This document shows positions 1-10,280 of a stretch of DNA of 64,000 nucleotides, piece by piece. How positions within the stretch are numbered: position 1 is the first letter of the stretch; each line of letters begins with the position of its first letter. The stretch comes from Neoceratodus forsteri (taxonomy: Eukaryota > Chordata > Ceratodontiformes > Ceratodontidae). The DNA lies in NCBI GenBank assembly GCA_016271365.2, contig CM057453.1:1088095001-1088159000 (forward strand), written 5' to 3'. A model generated the notes under the pieces. It was not told the origin of the DNA, searched no databases, and saw nothing but the letters and a program-made list of their open reading frames with translations. A program made the translations under genes and the position numbers.

Positions 1-60
1 GCACAGGTCCCAATTACGTATCCTATATATACAGTATAGACAGATATATATATAGGGGAT

Positions 61-213
61 ATGACATGGCCTGAGTGAAGATATCATATTTATCTTCACG
101 AGAGGCCAATGATATCATGATATCTCACGAGTGGCGAAGCCACTCGTGAGATATCTTGATGTCATTGACCTCGAGTGAAGATAAATATGATATCTTCACT
201 CAGGCCATGTCAT
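61..213. repeat. Near-perfect 153-bp palindrome (foldback MITE)
   Basis: The outer 39 bases (61-99) are the exact reverse complement of 175-213. The inner arms continue with few mismatches to a 3-base loop at 136-138, between GTGGC and GCCAC. The stem is about 75 bp, with motifs such as GATATC and ACTCGTGAGATATC. There is no coding capacity; the short frame across it is a by-product of the palindrome. The shape is that of a short foldback MITE. The high arm identity suggests a recent insertion or recent arm homogenisation. The transposase superfamily is unknown because no clear target-site duplication was seen. Confidence 0.85.
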
Positions 214-323
214 GTTCTGTTTATACACCATATGTTTTGGGTTACATGCAACCCCCTCTAGTCAAAACACCCTTATCCCCCACCAACAGAAAAGATGCCA
301 TGTTATTTGAAAAGAAAAATTAT

Positions 324-1138
324 CTGGTTGATCCTGCAGTTTAAAGTTATATAAATATTGTTATTTGGTTGATTCTGCCATTATTTTTAAATGCTTAAAA
401 TAAATAAATATATTAAAAAGACAGTGAAAGTATTTCACTTTGTGTGGTTGGTTTTCTCTAAGACCTGCACCCCAAAATACACACATACTAATGCCTCAGA
501 TATCTGGTTGATCCTGCTGTTACAGTATTTGTAAATAAATAAATAATTCTGAAAAGTATTTAGTTGATCCTGGCATGATAGCAGGTAACCCTAAACAGTA
601 CTTTCAGTGCCGCATGAAAATATAAGCGTGACCGGCTAACAAAGTGATGCATGGCGTGCAGGCAAAACATTACAATAAAACAGCCTGTGTCCAGTAAAAG
701 TTATAAAACAGTGTTTCTTAGCTCAGTTTTAAAAGTATTTTGCAAAAATCTGCTTACTCCACCGAAAGGACAGAGAACGAGTCGACAGCTTCAAAACAGG
801 TGCAGGAAGCGCAAGTGTCTGTTGCTATAGCAACACACACGCACGCATCCATGTCCAGTTCTGAAGCTGTCGAGTCACTGTCTGTCATTTCGGTGAGGTA
901 AGCATTTTTGTAAACAAATACCTTACAACTGAGCCAAGAACCAATATTATATCTTTACTGACACAGGCTGCTTTTTTGTAACGCTCTGCCAGCTAGCCGT
1001 GCATCAGTCTTGTTAGTGCTCGGTCACGCTACATTTTTTGGTGGCAGTGCAAAGTACTGTTGGGGTTAGTTATCGTGGCAGGATCAACCAGATACTTTTT
1101 AAGATGATTTTTTTTTAAATAACAACAGGATCAACCAG
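324..1138. repeat. Six copies of CTGGTTGATCCTGC-like motif
   Basis: Forward copies lie at about 324-337, 365-380 (one change), 504-517 and 561-575 (diverged). Reverse-complement copies lie at 1076-1091 and 1126-1138. The motif matches the conserved first bases of eukaryotic 18S rRNA (established knowledge), but the similarity stops after about 14-16 bases. The copies sit symmetrically in the arms of the foldback element, pointing inwards, so they behave like subterminal repeats. Whether the rRNA match is chance or descent cannot be decided here. Confidence 0.7.
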
Positions 1139-1149
1139 ATATATGAATC

Positions 1150-1152
<3 letters not shown>

Positions 1153-1200
<48 letters not shown>
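1153..1200. repeat. (GT)n microsatellite
   Basis: An uninterrupted GT run of about 48 bases lies inside the right arm of the foldback element. It has no counterpart in the left arm, so it expanded after the inverted repeat formed. Confidence 0.97.
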
Positions 1201-1201
<1 letters not shown>

Positions 1202-1285
1202 TGGTGTCACGGGGGGGTGGAGTAAGCAGGTGGTAGAGAGAAACAGCCGCGGAATAGAAAGTGAAATACTTTCACTTTCTTGTTA

Positions 1286-1372
1286 ATGACGTATAGGAAC
1301 ATAAAGATATCTCCATGACGTACAGGAACATGGAGATATCACTATGACGTATAGGAACATGGAGATATCAGT
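1286..1372. repeat. Three-copy 29-bp tandem repeat
   Basis: Units beginning ATGACGTA(T/C)AGGAACAT start at 1286, 1315 and 1344, each followed by (A/G)AGATATC. The third copy runs into an inverted GATATC pair. No function is apparent. Confidence 0.8.
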
Positions 1373-1442
1373 GATATCTCCACTGTTTGCCTCAGATACA
1401 ACTTTTTATCTGTTAAGATATCCCAAAACATATGTTGTATAA

Positions 1443-1501
1443 ATATATATATATATATACACACACACATATATATATATGTGTGTGTGTGTGTATATGC
1501 A

Positions 1502-1558
<57 letters not shown>
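1443..1558. repeat. Compound (AT)n/(AC)n microsatellite
   Basis: AT runs, AC/GT runs and a final long AT run fill this stretch. The open frames read across it, full of Tyr-Ile and Cys-Val alternation, are microsatellite translations and not genes. Confidence 0.95.
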
Positions 1559-1563
<5 letters not shown>

Positions 1564-2583
1564 CTGTTTTATTTAATTTGGGGCTTGTTTTCAACTTGCA
1601 ATTAGGCCTCATTTCAACATTTTGCCTTTCATTGACTGTGTTCTTTAAAACACTAGGACACTTGCAATAAAAGTTGTAAGCTCATCTTACATGTATTAGG
1701 GAGAATAGTATCCCAATGTTTTTGAAACATACTGAGACATTTTAAAATTTATGTGAGAAGAACTCTCTGCTTGTTGCTATTTCTTGACAACCTTTGACCT
1801 TCAGGGGCTTCTCAGCTAAAAGCATACTGGTGTTAATTAACTTCTCTGACGTAATCTTCTGTTATGTTTCAAATGAATATGTTAAACCAATGAGAATGAT
1901 TTCTGTTTTTTATGCATTATCTGGATATTAATAGTATGGGATTTTCTAAATAACTATCATAAAGCTTCTGAAGAAGGACTTGGTTGGTCCGAAAGCTAGA
2001 GCACTTTGTTCTTTTGTTGTAACATCTATGTTAGTCCAATAAAAGATATCAAATCATTTGCTTCTGGAATCTGAATTTCCAGAGAACACTAGAACAGAAA
2101 GTTTTTAAGCACCAACACATGGCCAGAGGCTGGGTTACCATGAGTTCATGTAACCCCCACACAGTTATTAGTTTTATTGGTTATTGATTAAAAAAGGTAA
2201 TCCAACCTCTATAGTGTCTTAAGGATGTTCCCTGGTGCTTCTTCGCCCCTATTTCAATTGTTTCATTTTTTGCCCAATACATAAAAGTCACACAATAAAC
2301 CCTGGGTTGCCATGCTTGTTTTGAGTTTTATTTTCAGACTTAATGCCACCTGCTGGAAAACAAATCAGTAAGGGGTCAAATTATTTGTAATTGTTTGTTT
2401 TAGATGTCAGCATGTGTGTGAATGAAAAAAATTTAACAAGGAAATTTGTCATGATGTTTGCATGTATTTTTACACCAATGCAAAAATAAAGTGTACATTA
2501 CCATAACAATGGCACTTGCTTAAATGAACATTCCAAACAATAATGGCTGAAACATTTGGTAGTTTAATACCACAATTAAATAG
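1559..2583. other. Unassigned AT-rich spacer with a retroposon-like tail cassette
   Basis: No coding frame is supported. At about 1973-2050 a short inverted repeat (GAAGGAC...GGTCCGAAAGC) is followed by a region ending TTAGTCCAATAAAAG. This is the layout seen at 3' ends of many vertebrate retroposons, and similar cassettes lie near 20030-20090 and 24715-24790. At 2343-2356 the minus strand carries a CTCF-like core, listed separately. Confidence 0.5.
2343..2356 (-). promoter_or_regulatory. CTCF-like core motif (13 of 14)
   Basis: Read on the minus strand the sequence is CCAGCAGGTGGCAT. It agrees with the vertebrate CTCF core CCASYAGRKGGCRS at all positions but the last. A single motif match in unique-looking sequence is suggestive only; occupancy cannot be inferred. 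Confidence 0.35.
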
Positions 2584-2691
2584 AAACATAGATGTAGATG
2601 GCAGAAAAGGACTGCAAGGCCCATCCAGTCTCCCCATTTTACCAATTTTCTCCCATTTCCTCTACTAGATCAGTGGCCTCAGCTGTGCCCC

Positions 2692-2693
<2 letters not shown>

Positions 2694-2720
<27 letters not shown>
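2694..2720. repeat. (AT)n microsatellite in CR1 3' region
   Basis: An AT alternation of about 27 bases sits in the CR1 tail region. It explains the Ile-Tyr run in the overlapping open frame. Confidence 0.9.
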
Positions 2721-2725
<5 letters not shown>

Positions 2726-2849
2726 TCCCTTGTGCCTGTCCCATGCCCTCTTGAATACTTCCACTGTACATGCTCCCACCACCTCCTGAGGTATGCATTC
2801 AATGCATCCATCACCCTCTCTGTAAAAAATACCTTTCTCGTGTTACCCC

Positions 2850-3266
2850 TTATGCCATGTCATGCCCTCTAATTCTATTGTATTTTTTATACTTGAAGAT
2901 GCTATCCCCTTCCTCCTTATTTATGCCCTTAAGATATTTGAAAGTCTCAATCATGTCCCCTCTCTCCAATCTCCGTTCCAATGTGTACATATTGAGGTCC
3001 CCAAGTCTATCCCCATATGCTTTGTCATGCAGACTCTGCACCATCTTAGTTGCCCTCTGTATTGTTCCCACCCTGTCAATATCCTTACGTAGGTGCAGCT
3101 TCCAGAACTGCACACAGTACTCTAGGTGAGGCCTAACCAGTGTCTTGTACAGTGGGATCACCACCTCCCTCCTATGGCTTGTAATACCCCTCTCTATACA
3201 CTCTAACATCCTGCTGATCCCCAAATCCCTCTTTTCAATGCCAATAGTCAACAACTCACCCCCCAA
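2850..3266 (-). pseudogene. CR1 ORF2 C-terminal fragment
   Basis: This is a 138-residue antisense frame. It shows the conserved C-terminal CR1 blocks: a DLGI turn, VIPLYKTLVRPHLEYCVQFW (about residues 36-55), a block ending QRATKMVQSL, and ERGDMIETFKYLKGIN (about residues 101-116). These follow the RT thumb in CR1 ORF2 (family knowledge). The frame is cut off downstream by divergence, and the rest of the ORF lies beyond the insertions in other frames. It belongs to the split copy at 2584-10605 and is certainly not a host gene. Confidence 0.85.
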
Positions 3267-3453
3267 TATGTAGCTCCCCCAGGGTTTCTGGTCCCCATAT
3301 GCATGATCTTGGACTTCTTCACATTAAACCTTAACTGCCATACCTCAGACCATTTCCCCAGCTTTTTCATGTCTCTTTTCATTCTCTCTTCACCCCCCTG
3401 GAGTATCTACTCTGTTGCAGATCTTGGTGTCTTCTGCAAACAAGGCATACTTT

Positions 3454-4046
3454 TCCCGCTAGCCCTTCTTTTTTTTTACTTGCAGTTTTTCCTTCCCCCC
3501 AGCTCACCAAGCTTCGCACCATTAGGAGTCACTTATGATGTCTGCCCCTGCTTCTTGCACCTACCTGGAGCCCTCTGGTACCTCCACGGAGCCGTGGTTC
3601 TTCTCCCAAGCGGGGATGAGGTGGGGGCCATACACCCTGAACTTTCTGGTTTTGTCGGGCCCGGCTGGGACAGGCAGGTGTTATCTGTGGGGGTCTACCT
3701 CGAGCACTGCATCTTCCTGGCACCTGGAGAGCTATTTTCCCTCTTTCTGTGTATGCGACTTGCACCTCGACGTAAAGGCATAATCACCAATGTCCGTTGC
3801 ATCCCTCCCCCATGCAACATGGCTAGGTGCTTGCTGTACTTCAGGCCTCTGCCTGGGGCCAGTCAGATGCCGAGCCTCTACTCCCCTCCCTCCCTGGAGA
3901 AGGTGAGTGGTCCCTAGGATGCTCAGTCTCCTCCTTTCGGCTGGCACACTGACTCCCAGGGCTCATTCTTGAATCTGGGTCGTTGGCATGGCAAGTGGTA
4001 GTACTACCACTGTGCCAGTGGGTCAGTCTCTCCCTCTAGCCTTTCT
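3454..4046 (-). mobile_element. tRNA-head SINE (family A, copy 1) in CR1
   Basis: The insert is 3470-4030. It is flanked by imperfect 16-base target-site duplications, TCCCGCTAGCCCTTCT at 3454-3469 and TCCCTCTAGCCTTTCT at 4031-4046, and the CR1 resumes directly on both sides. On the minus strand it starts with a tRNA-like head (near 4030-3950) containing CTGGCACAGTGGT, like a pol III A box, and CCCAGATTCAAGAATGAGCCC at the B-box position. It runs through a GC-rich body and ends in an A-run (T-run at 3470-3480). The head, and the GAAAGGA...TGAGCATCC block after it, align with the SINE at 26539-27193. The 204-codon plus-strand frame here is fortuitous. Confidence 0.8.
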
Positions 4047-4683
4047 GCTACAGTATGTCTGCTATGAAGACATTGAAGAAGACTGATCCCAGGACTGACA
4101 CCTGTGGTACCCCACTGGTGATTCCCATTTCTTCTGACTGTGTGCCATTTACCACCACCCCCTGCCTTCTATCCCCTAACCAATTTCTGACCCAGTTCAC
4201 CACCTGTGTCCAACCCCTAGACTCCTCAGCTTGTTTACCAGCCTTCTAAGCAGGACTGTGTCAAAGGCCTTGCTGAAATCAAGGTAGGCAATATCCGCCG
4301 CCCCTCCCTGGTCCACCACTTTGGCCACGCAGTCAAAGAAATCTATCAGATTTGTTTGACAGGACCTACCCCCTGTGAACCCATGCTGTCTTGGATTCTG
4401 CATTCCAATAGATATCAGGTGATCCACAATACCTTTCTTATGCAGCTTTTCCATGATCTTCCCCTATTGAGGTAAGACTCACTAGCCTAAAATTGCTCAT
4501 GCCACTGTTGCTTAGAGTTTATCAGGAGGACCTGTCTCGGGAAGGTCGTATGCCAGGTTCTTGGTCTCAAGCTGTTATCTTGGTAGTGCCCAAGCCTGGA
4601 AAGGACCCCTCAGTTTGTATATCTTACAGGCAAATATCCACCCTTAACACTATGAGATACTAATCTCTTTAATTACAAGAAAA

Positions 4684-6935
4684 ATGCAGCACGGGATTCC
4701 CAATCTAATACATCTGGAACAGATTGGGTTTGTCCCGGGCCATCAGACACTGGACAATCTTAGACGTACAGTCCACATAATTGATTCTTTTCAAATTACT
4801 AAACAAACTGCTCTTTTACTCAGTTTAGATGCAGAAAAGGCCTTTAACAAGGTCTTGTGGGCCTTTCTGTGGGCTGTCCTTTCTAGGTTTGGATTCTGGG
4901 AGGCTTTCATGGAATTTTTATTTTAGTTATATGGTAGCCGAGTTGCATACATTAGATCAAACGGGCATATCTCTTCTCAGGTTAATTTAGGGCAGGGAAT
5001 TTGCCAGGGTTGCCCCCTGTTCACACTCCTATTTGCTTTGTATATTGAGCCCCTATTTATTTATTTATTTTATTTATTTTTGAAAGTCAGATTTACAACC
5101 TTTGAGTCAGGGACTCATTTACAAAGGCACCTCATCGCAGGTGAGATACAACAGTGGTAACACACAGGTGCAATACAGATAACAAAAGAACACAATATAA
5201 CAGTGGTTTATGGAATAAAGTTACATGCAATAAATAGCACCCTAGCCCACAGCATATGGGAGGATCCTGTAATCCAGGGAATTTCATTAGGAGGTGTTAA
5301 CCATAAGCTTGCAATTTTATGCAGATGATGTCTTACTTTATTTAGCCAACCCGAAGAAGTCACTCCCAGCGGTCTTCAATAAGATTTCCCTCTATTCAAA
5401 AGTTTCTGGTTATACCCTTAATACTACTAAAACAGAGGTTTTAAGTTTTAATTACGAGGTTCCCCGGGCTATGCAGAAGGCCTGCTCAATGTGCTGGGAT
5501 CTCCCCTCCTTGAGGTATTTAGGGATCCACTTATCTCCTTGGGTTTCCCAACTTTGCCAACTGAATTATCTACCCTTGATTTTTTGACTTCGACAGGATA
5601 TTCACCAATGGTCCTCATTGCCCCATTCACTCCATGCACAGATACAGGCCTTGAAAATGAATGCTTTGCCCCGATTCCTCTTTTTATTCCAATGTGTTTC
5701 CTGTGTAGCTGATAAAAAAGACTTGGAGTCCTGGCAAAAGCTATTATTGAGGTATATCTGGAATTATAAAAGGCTCAGAATCCATAAAATGGTTCTCTAC
5801 TTACCAAAGAGATCTGGCAAGTTGGCTGTTCTGTACCTCTCCGGTTATTGGGTGGCAGCCCAGTTGAGAGTGACTTTGATGTTAAAACACTTGGGTTACA
5901 AAGCACACTGGAAAACCATAGACCTTACTAAGGAAATTTCACACACACCCTTTTGGCTCAGATTTTTTACCTCCTCTGACTGAGAGATTGGGAGCAACCT
6001 TAATTTACAGGTACTTTAGGAATGCTAGAGTGCTGCAAGAGAGGGTTAGATTGTGATATAACACAGTGTCACTTATGGAAATATTACTGGTGGTCAGCGG
6101 ATCCCAAATTTTTACTGGCACCTGTATTTTCAGGCATGCAGATCATTGTGTCTGTGCCCCATGGCAATTACTGCAGGGAGGGGATGTTATCCCATTCGAG
6201 GTAGAACAGGCAGGGTACGGTTGGCACCCAGTTGACCGCTTTAGATATTATCAAGTAAGAGATTTTATAAACTCTCGCTTGCAAATATCCACCCATAGAG
6301 CAGAAGGATTTTTGCCTAGTGCCCCTTTTGAATCTATTTGTGCTTCACATTCAGGTGAGAAAGCCATCTCAATGTTATATACAAATCGTATTAATGACTT
6401 TACACAAAACACACTTCAAATTAAACAAAATTGGGAATTGGAACTGGGAATAGTTTTGGAGGAGGCCTGCTGGCTCAAGATTTGGCCATACACTTGTCAG
6501 ACTTCTTCTTGTCTGGGGTGGCGTGAGTTTCTATGGAAACTACACATTCAGTTTTTTTGGGTCCCAGTTATAGTATCTAAATCTAATCCAACAATACCCC
6601 CATCTTGTTGGAGAGGCTGTGGGGAGGAGCGAGCCACACAGGTCCATATCTTCTGGTCTTCTGCTGGACTACAGTCATATTGGGGGGAGATGCAGAGGCA
6701 TTTGAAAGGCATACTGGGGTTTTCATCCCCTTTGGGTCTGAAACACCTTCTCTTAGGCATTCCGCCCAGAGAGCTGGCAGGTCAAGAGGCAAAATATTTG
6801 TGGGACATGCTGGTTGCCTCCGTCCTTAAAGCAATTACTAGGAGATGGTTCCTCCTTGATCCCCCTACAGTGTTTGCCTGGAAAGAGACAATAAACTCGC
6901 TACCTAACCTTGAAAGAATTACATTTTCATTATAG
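4684..6935 (+). pseudogene. L1-type ORF2 reverse transcriptase remnant
   Basis: The RT frame is broken into segments at about 4684-4926, 5294-5587, 5618-5983 and 6066-6935. Visible motifs are the palm motif SLDAEKAFN, the catalytic box YADDVLLYL (residues about 9-17 of the second segment), then SGYTLNTTKTEVLSFN. The last segment (289 residues) is a longer C-terminal region with the L1-type pattern CWRGCGEE...HIFW. In that pattern the expected Cys after the Trp is changed (WSSAG). An L2-tail insertion at about 5055-5235 interrupts the palm region before the YADD box. Stops and frameshifts make it non-functional. Confidence 0.8.
5047..5243 (-). mobile_element. Short L2-like 3' tail inserted in the L1
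   Basis: About 180 bases interrupt the RT sequence between the LYIEP and AHSIWEDP segments. On the minus strand it ends in a (AAAT)n tract (plus strand TTTATTTATT near 5055-5090). Before that lies a short palindromic tail, GAGTCCCTGACTC, as in the L2 element that ends at about 9630. AGCCCCT near 5048 and AGCACCCT near 5236 may be a diverged target-site duplication. A 5'-truncated L2 copy is the best explanation. Confidence 0.55.
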
Positions 6936-7707
6936 CAACAGCTGCCACAGTTTCAGAATCACTAGGTAAGAGTTGCATGAGGGGCTGGAGTAGAGGACTG
7001 AACCTGGACTGTAATTCTTTATGACTTTCTATTGATAATACTGGTAGTATCGACTATGTTTTATGTTTGGACCTGTTTGACACAGTAATATTATTTTACC
7101 GATTGTGAAAATTCTTTCCTTTAACCCTGTACAAGATCAAATTATTTGTAGCTGAATTTATGGAAAATGTTCAAGAAGACCCACCTTTTTAGTTTTGTTT
7201 CATAGTTACATAATTATTTTGTTGATTGTTAGTTGCATATGTTATTTTTGTACTGATGAACATTGCTTCATTCCAACTTTCACTACTGATTCTCACTGCG
7301 GATAACATTTATGTCATATAATGCTTCTAATAAAACTTGAGTATAAAAAAAAAAAAGACTCACTAGCCTGTAGCTCACTGCATCCTCCTTGCTACCACTC
7401 TTATGAAGAGGAACCGCCCTCATGTTCAGTGACTCGCTGAACAATGCTGCCAATGTGCTGTCAGCTCCATCCTCAGTTCCTTTAGGATCCTTGGATTTAC
7501 TCCATCTGGTCCCATTGCTTTGTCCACCTTTAGTTTTGCAAATTCCTCTAGGACCATCTAGCACCCTCTGTTCTGTTCAGTTCTTCCCCTTTTGCACATC
7601 TGTTTTCCAGTTGCGGTCCCTGCCCCACTCCCTCTCTAGTAAAGGTCTAGCAGAAGTACCTGTTAAGGATTGTAGCCTTTTCTAGGTCCCCTTCTACCCT
7701 CTCTTCA

Positions 7708-8441
7708 TTGTCCCTTTTGAGTCTGACTATATCCCCTCTGGACTTGACCCCCCTCCATTTCTTAAACTCCCAAATCACAGAGTACAGCTCCAAATATAAT
7801 CTCATTTGCTGTCAGCAGCATGGCTTCAAGAAGGGGTACAGCACTACCACAGCCCTTGTCCTTTTCACTGATCATGTCCTAAGGAACATGGATGATGGCA
7901 AGCTAACTGGCGCAGTGTTCGTGGATTTGTCCAAGGCATTTGACCTTGTCAACCACAACCTCCTGACAGTGAAACTTGACACCCTTGGTATCTCCCCCCA
8001 CCTCCACTGCTTGGATCATCAGCTATCTCTCTGGTAGGTCCCAAATAGTCTGCTTTGGTGATGCCACCTCCCCTTTTGCCTGTCACTGTGCGTGTCCCCC
8101 AGGGTTCTGTATTTGGCTCCCTTCTCTTTTCCCTCTTCATTAACTCCCGTCTAATGGAGGGCATCTTCTATAAATCACTCCTTTATGCTGATGACCTGAT
8201 ACTATTCCAAAGCGACCAACCCTCCACAACTCTTTTCAACACCCTCACCTCTGAGTTCTGCATGGCCCATCGGTGGTTCACCGCAAACAAACTATTGGTC
8301 AATGCTTCCAAAACAAAGGCCATGCAATTTGACTCTAGACCAAACTCTCCATCCGTGACCTCTCTGGCTGCCCCCTCACTGTCCTCTCCCCTGATGATTC
8401 CCCCCTTGATACTGTTCTCACCTTCAAATATCTGGGTGTAA
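7708..8441 (+). pseudogene. L2 reverse transcriptase remnant
   Basis: Two frames cover the RT. 7708-8037 carries HGFKKGYSTTTALVLF and FVDLSKAFDLVNHNLL; its first 20 or so codons are antisense CR1 sequence. 8055-8441 carries the catalytic box YADDLILF and the ASKTKAMQF block. A frameshift and a stop lie between them around 8037-8055. Later L2 C-terminal blocks are present but further broken (8483-8890). The YADD aspartates are retained, but the enzyme could not be made. Confidence 0.8.
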
Positions 8442-9631
8442 TCCTGGACTCGTCCCTTACATACTCTGACCACATAGCCTCATTGATCAGGTGCATTAAT
8501 CAGAAGATTGGGCTTTGCTATCAACTAATCGATCACCTTACACCTGACGCCTGCCTAGCTGTTGCCTGTGGCAACCTCCTTCCCCTCCTGGATTATGCGT
8601 GCCCGGTGTACTCTCTTACTTCATTTGCCAACCTGTGTTGGCTAGACATTGCATATAATCAGATATACTGTTTTGACCTCCACTCCCCTCTCTCTGCCCA
8701 CCTCTGTTTGCTCTACCAGTCTTTAAACTGGCTCCTCCCCATGCATGATGCTCCTATCTGCTGGCTCGGACTGTTGATGATGCCTTACACAACCCTTCTA
8801 CTCTCCACTGTCTCTCCTGATCCAGCCCCAGAGCCTTTAGCCACAATCTACCTCAGTCATCCCACCTCCAACTTGTCTGTCTTAAAATAACCACTAGGAT
8901 CAGCCAAAGAGCCTTCTCTGTGGCCAGACTCTCACTATGGAATGACCCCCCTCCTTCCTATATTCCCCTGATCCCCCTCTAAATCTAAACACCTTGCTAA
9001 GAACCCACTTCCTGTCTGCCTCAGCCTGTAACTGTTCACAGGCCACTAGCCCTCCTGTTCCTCCTACACTGCCCCCCTCCTCCTCCTCCCACCAGTGCTC
9101 TCCTCCCTCTCCCCAATCTCTGACTCACTGTTTTGCCAATTTTTCCTAACTATGGCTGAGTATCTCCCTGAAACCTATCCTCTTTACTCTGTGTTTCTTT
9201 TCCTGATGCTGTCTTCAGCCACTATTCCTATCTAGTGTCAGTTGATTTACCTTCATTGCTCAGTTCCATGTATGTTATTTAATCCTATTATGCTCACTTT
9301 GTGAAATCGACATAGTGGTGTTTACCTCTATTTATTCTCACTGTCACTGTATTTGATTCTCTCCATCACTGTATCATCTGCCTGATATGAACTTGATTTT
9401 TCTGTTAATGATTCTGTTATTGATCCATGTATGATTCCTGCTGTTTGTAATGAATGTATTTTTGTACTCTGATTTTTCCATATTTTGCTCCTGTTATTTG
9501 ATCCCTGTATGATTCCTGATGCTTGTAATTACTGTATTTTACCTACATGTGCTAGTCCCTGGCCTGGGTCATGCTTGAAAAAGGTTTTCGGATCAGTGCA
9601 TCAACCCGGTTAACAAATAAATAAATAAACT
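7776..9631 (+). mobile_element. L2-clade LINE fragment inserted in CR1
   Basis: A sense-strand LINE fragment lies between two antisense CR1 blocks. The RT blocks follow the L2 pattern: QQHGFKKGYSTTTALVLFTD near 7817, VFVDLSKAFDLVNH near 7918, VRVPQGSVFGSLLFSLFIN near 8091, LLYADDLILFQSD near 8181 and FTANKLLVNASKTKAMQF near 8277. The 3' UTR ends with a short hairpin-like block and an AAATAAATAAATAAA tract at about 9613-9630, typical of L2/CR1-group elements rather than a plain A-tail. The 5' truncation is near 7776. No clear target-site duplication was found. Confidence 0.82.
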
Positions 9632-9797
9632 TCCTCCTCTCATTGCTGTACCTAAAGAATGTCTTGTCCCCATTTCTCACTGATTGTGCTACCCTTTCTT
9701 CTGTCTGTGCTTTAGCACTTCTCACTGCCGCCCCTGCTTCTCGCCAACATTTTTGGTACTCTTCTCTGTCCCCATCCTCTTGTGTCCCCTTGTATTT

Positions 9798-10280
9798 TCA
9801 GAAGGCTACCTTCTTGGCACTGATTTTATCTGCCACCAACTTAGAAAGCCAGAGTGGCTTTCTCCTTCTCCTTCTCCTGCCCTTATTCTTCACCCTCACA
9901 CATTGATTGGTCACCTTGTCAATGAAGTCCTTAATGTGTGCCAGTTGCCCCTCCACGCTCCCTCCCTCCCCGTTAGCCAATTCCTCTTTAACCCTCCTTC
10001 CCATCTCTGTAAAGTCATCTCCTTTGAAATTTAGGATTTTAGCTTTTATATGTGTGGCCTTTATTCCTGTGTCCAACTTGAACCAACCCACCAGGATATT
10101 CCTGTAACTGGTGGGCTCCTGTACCAATTGTCTTATGCTTGCTCCCTGTGAGGACTCCGCAATGTTCCTGGTCCTGCTTGAGGTCCCTGTTGGGATGATC
10201 CAGTCTGTGTCAGGCATACTGAAATCACCCATAAGCAGAACCTCCCTCTTATCCATCATGTTGTATATTGACTCCAGCAT
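9798..10280 (-). pseudogene. CR1 APE-type endonuclease fragment
   Basis: This is a 160-residue antisense frame from the middle and end of the endonuclease of the split CR1. It includes VLLMGDFSMPDTDWIIPTG near residues 14-32, where GDFN is expected, so Asn is replaced by Ser. A Lys/Arg-rich linker (KNKGRRRRRRK, near 133-143) follows, and then KPLWLSKLVADKISAKKVAF, as in CR1 between endonuclease and RT. The N-terminal part continues at 10280-10600 in another frame. Confidence 0.8.

Larger units (their letters stand above)
216..1447. mobile_element. Long imperfect foldback element with 18S-5'-end-like motifs
   Basis: The left half (about 216-830) and right half (about 850-1447) are diverged inverted copies. 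Matching landmarks are CATATGTTTTGGG near 228 against its complement near 1428, GTGAAAGTATTTCAC near 424 against its complement near 1262, GACTCGACAGCTTC-type sequence near 780 against 865, and AGTACTTTC near 598 against its complement near 1051. The turn lies near 830-850. A (GT)n tract (1153-1200) and a 29-bp tandem repeat (1286-1372) were added to the right arm. No transposase is encoded. It may be a non-autonomous DNA transposon or a folded composite. The exact ends are uncertain because the outer flanks run into the 61-213 palindrome and the 1443-1558 microsatellite. Confidence 0.7.
4474..7369 (+). mobile_element. 5'-truncated L1-type LINE inserted in CR1
   Basis: The exact 15-base duplication AAGACTCACTAGCCT lies at 4474-4488 and 7355-7369. 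Between them is a sense-strand L1-type ORF2 remnant, a 3' UTR with a polyadenylation-like AATAAAA near 7330 and an A-run ending at about 7356. The 5' end is truncated inside the RT domain. Recognisable blocks run from SYRQISTLNT-type sequence (about 4620), through DAEKAFNKVLW (about 4830) and QGCPLFTLLFALYIEP (about 5005), to YADDVLLYLANP (about 5320) and a Trp/Cys-rich tail (about 6600). The poly(A) tail and the duplication length fit target-primed reverse transcription by an L1-like enzyme. Confidence 0.88.

Noticed and set aside
324..337. Possible 18S rRNA gene fragment (CTGGTTGATCCTGC)
   Set aside because: Similarity ends after about 14-16 bases in all six copies and no further rRNA sequence follows, so it is not an rRNA gene.
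1406..1612. Short open frames over the AT/AC tract
   Set aside because: They are translations of a microsatellite.
3303..3917. 204-codon plus-strand open frame
   Set aside because: It crosses the CR1/SINE boundary, is antisense to both, and has no domain; it is a GC-rich by-product of the SINE body.
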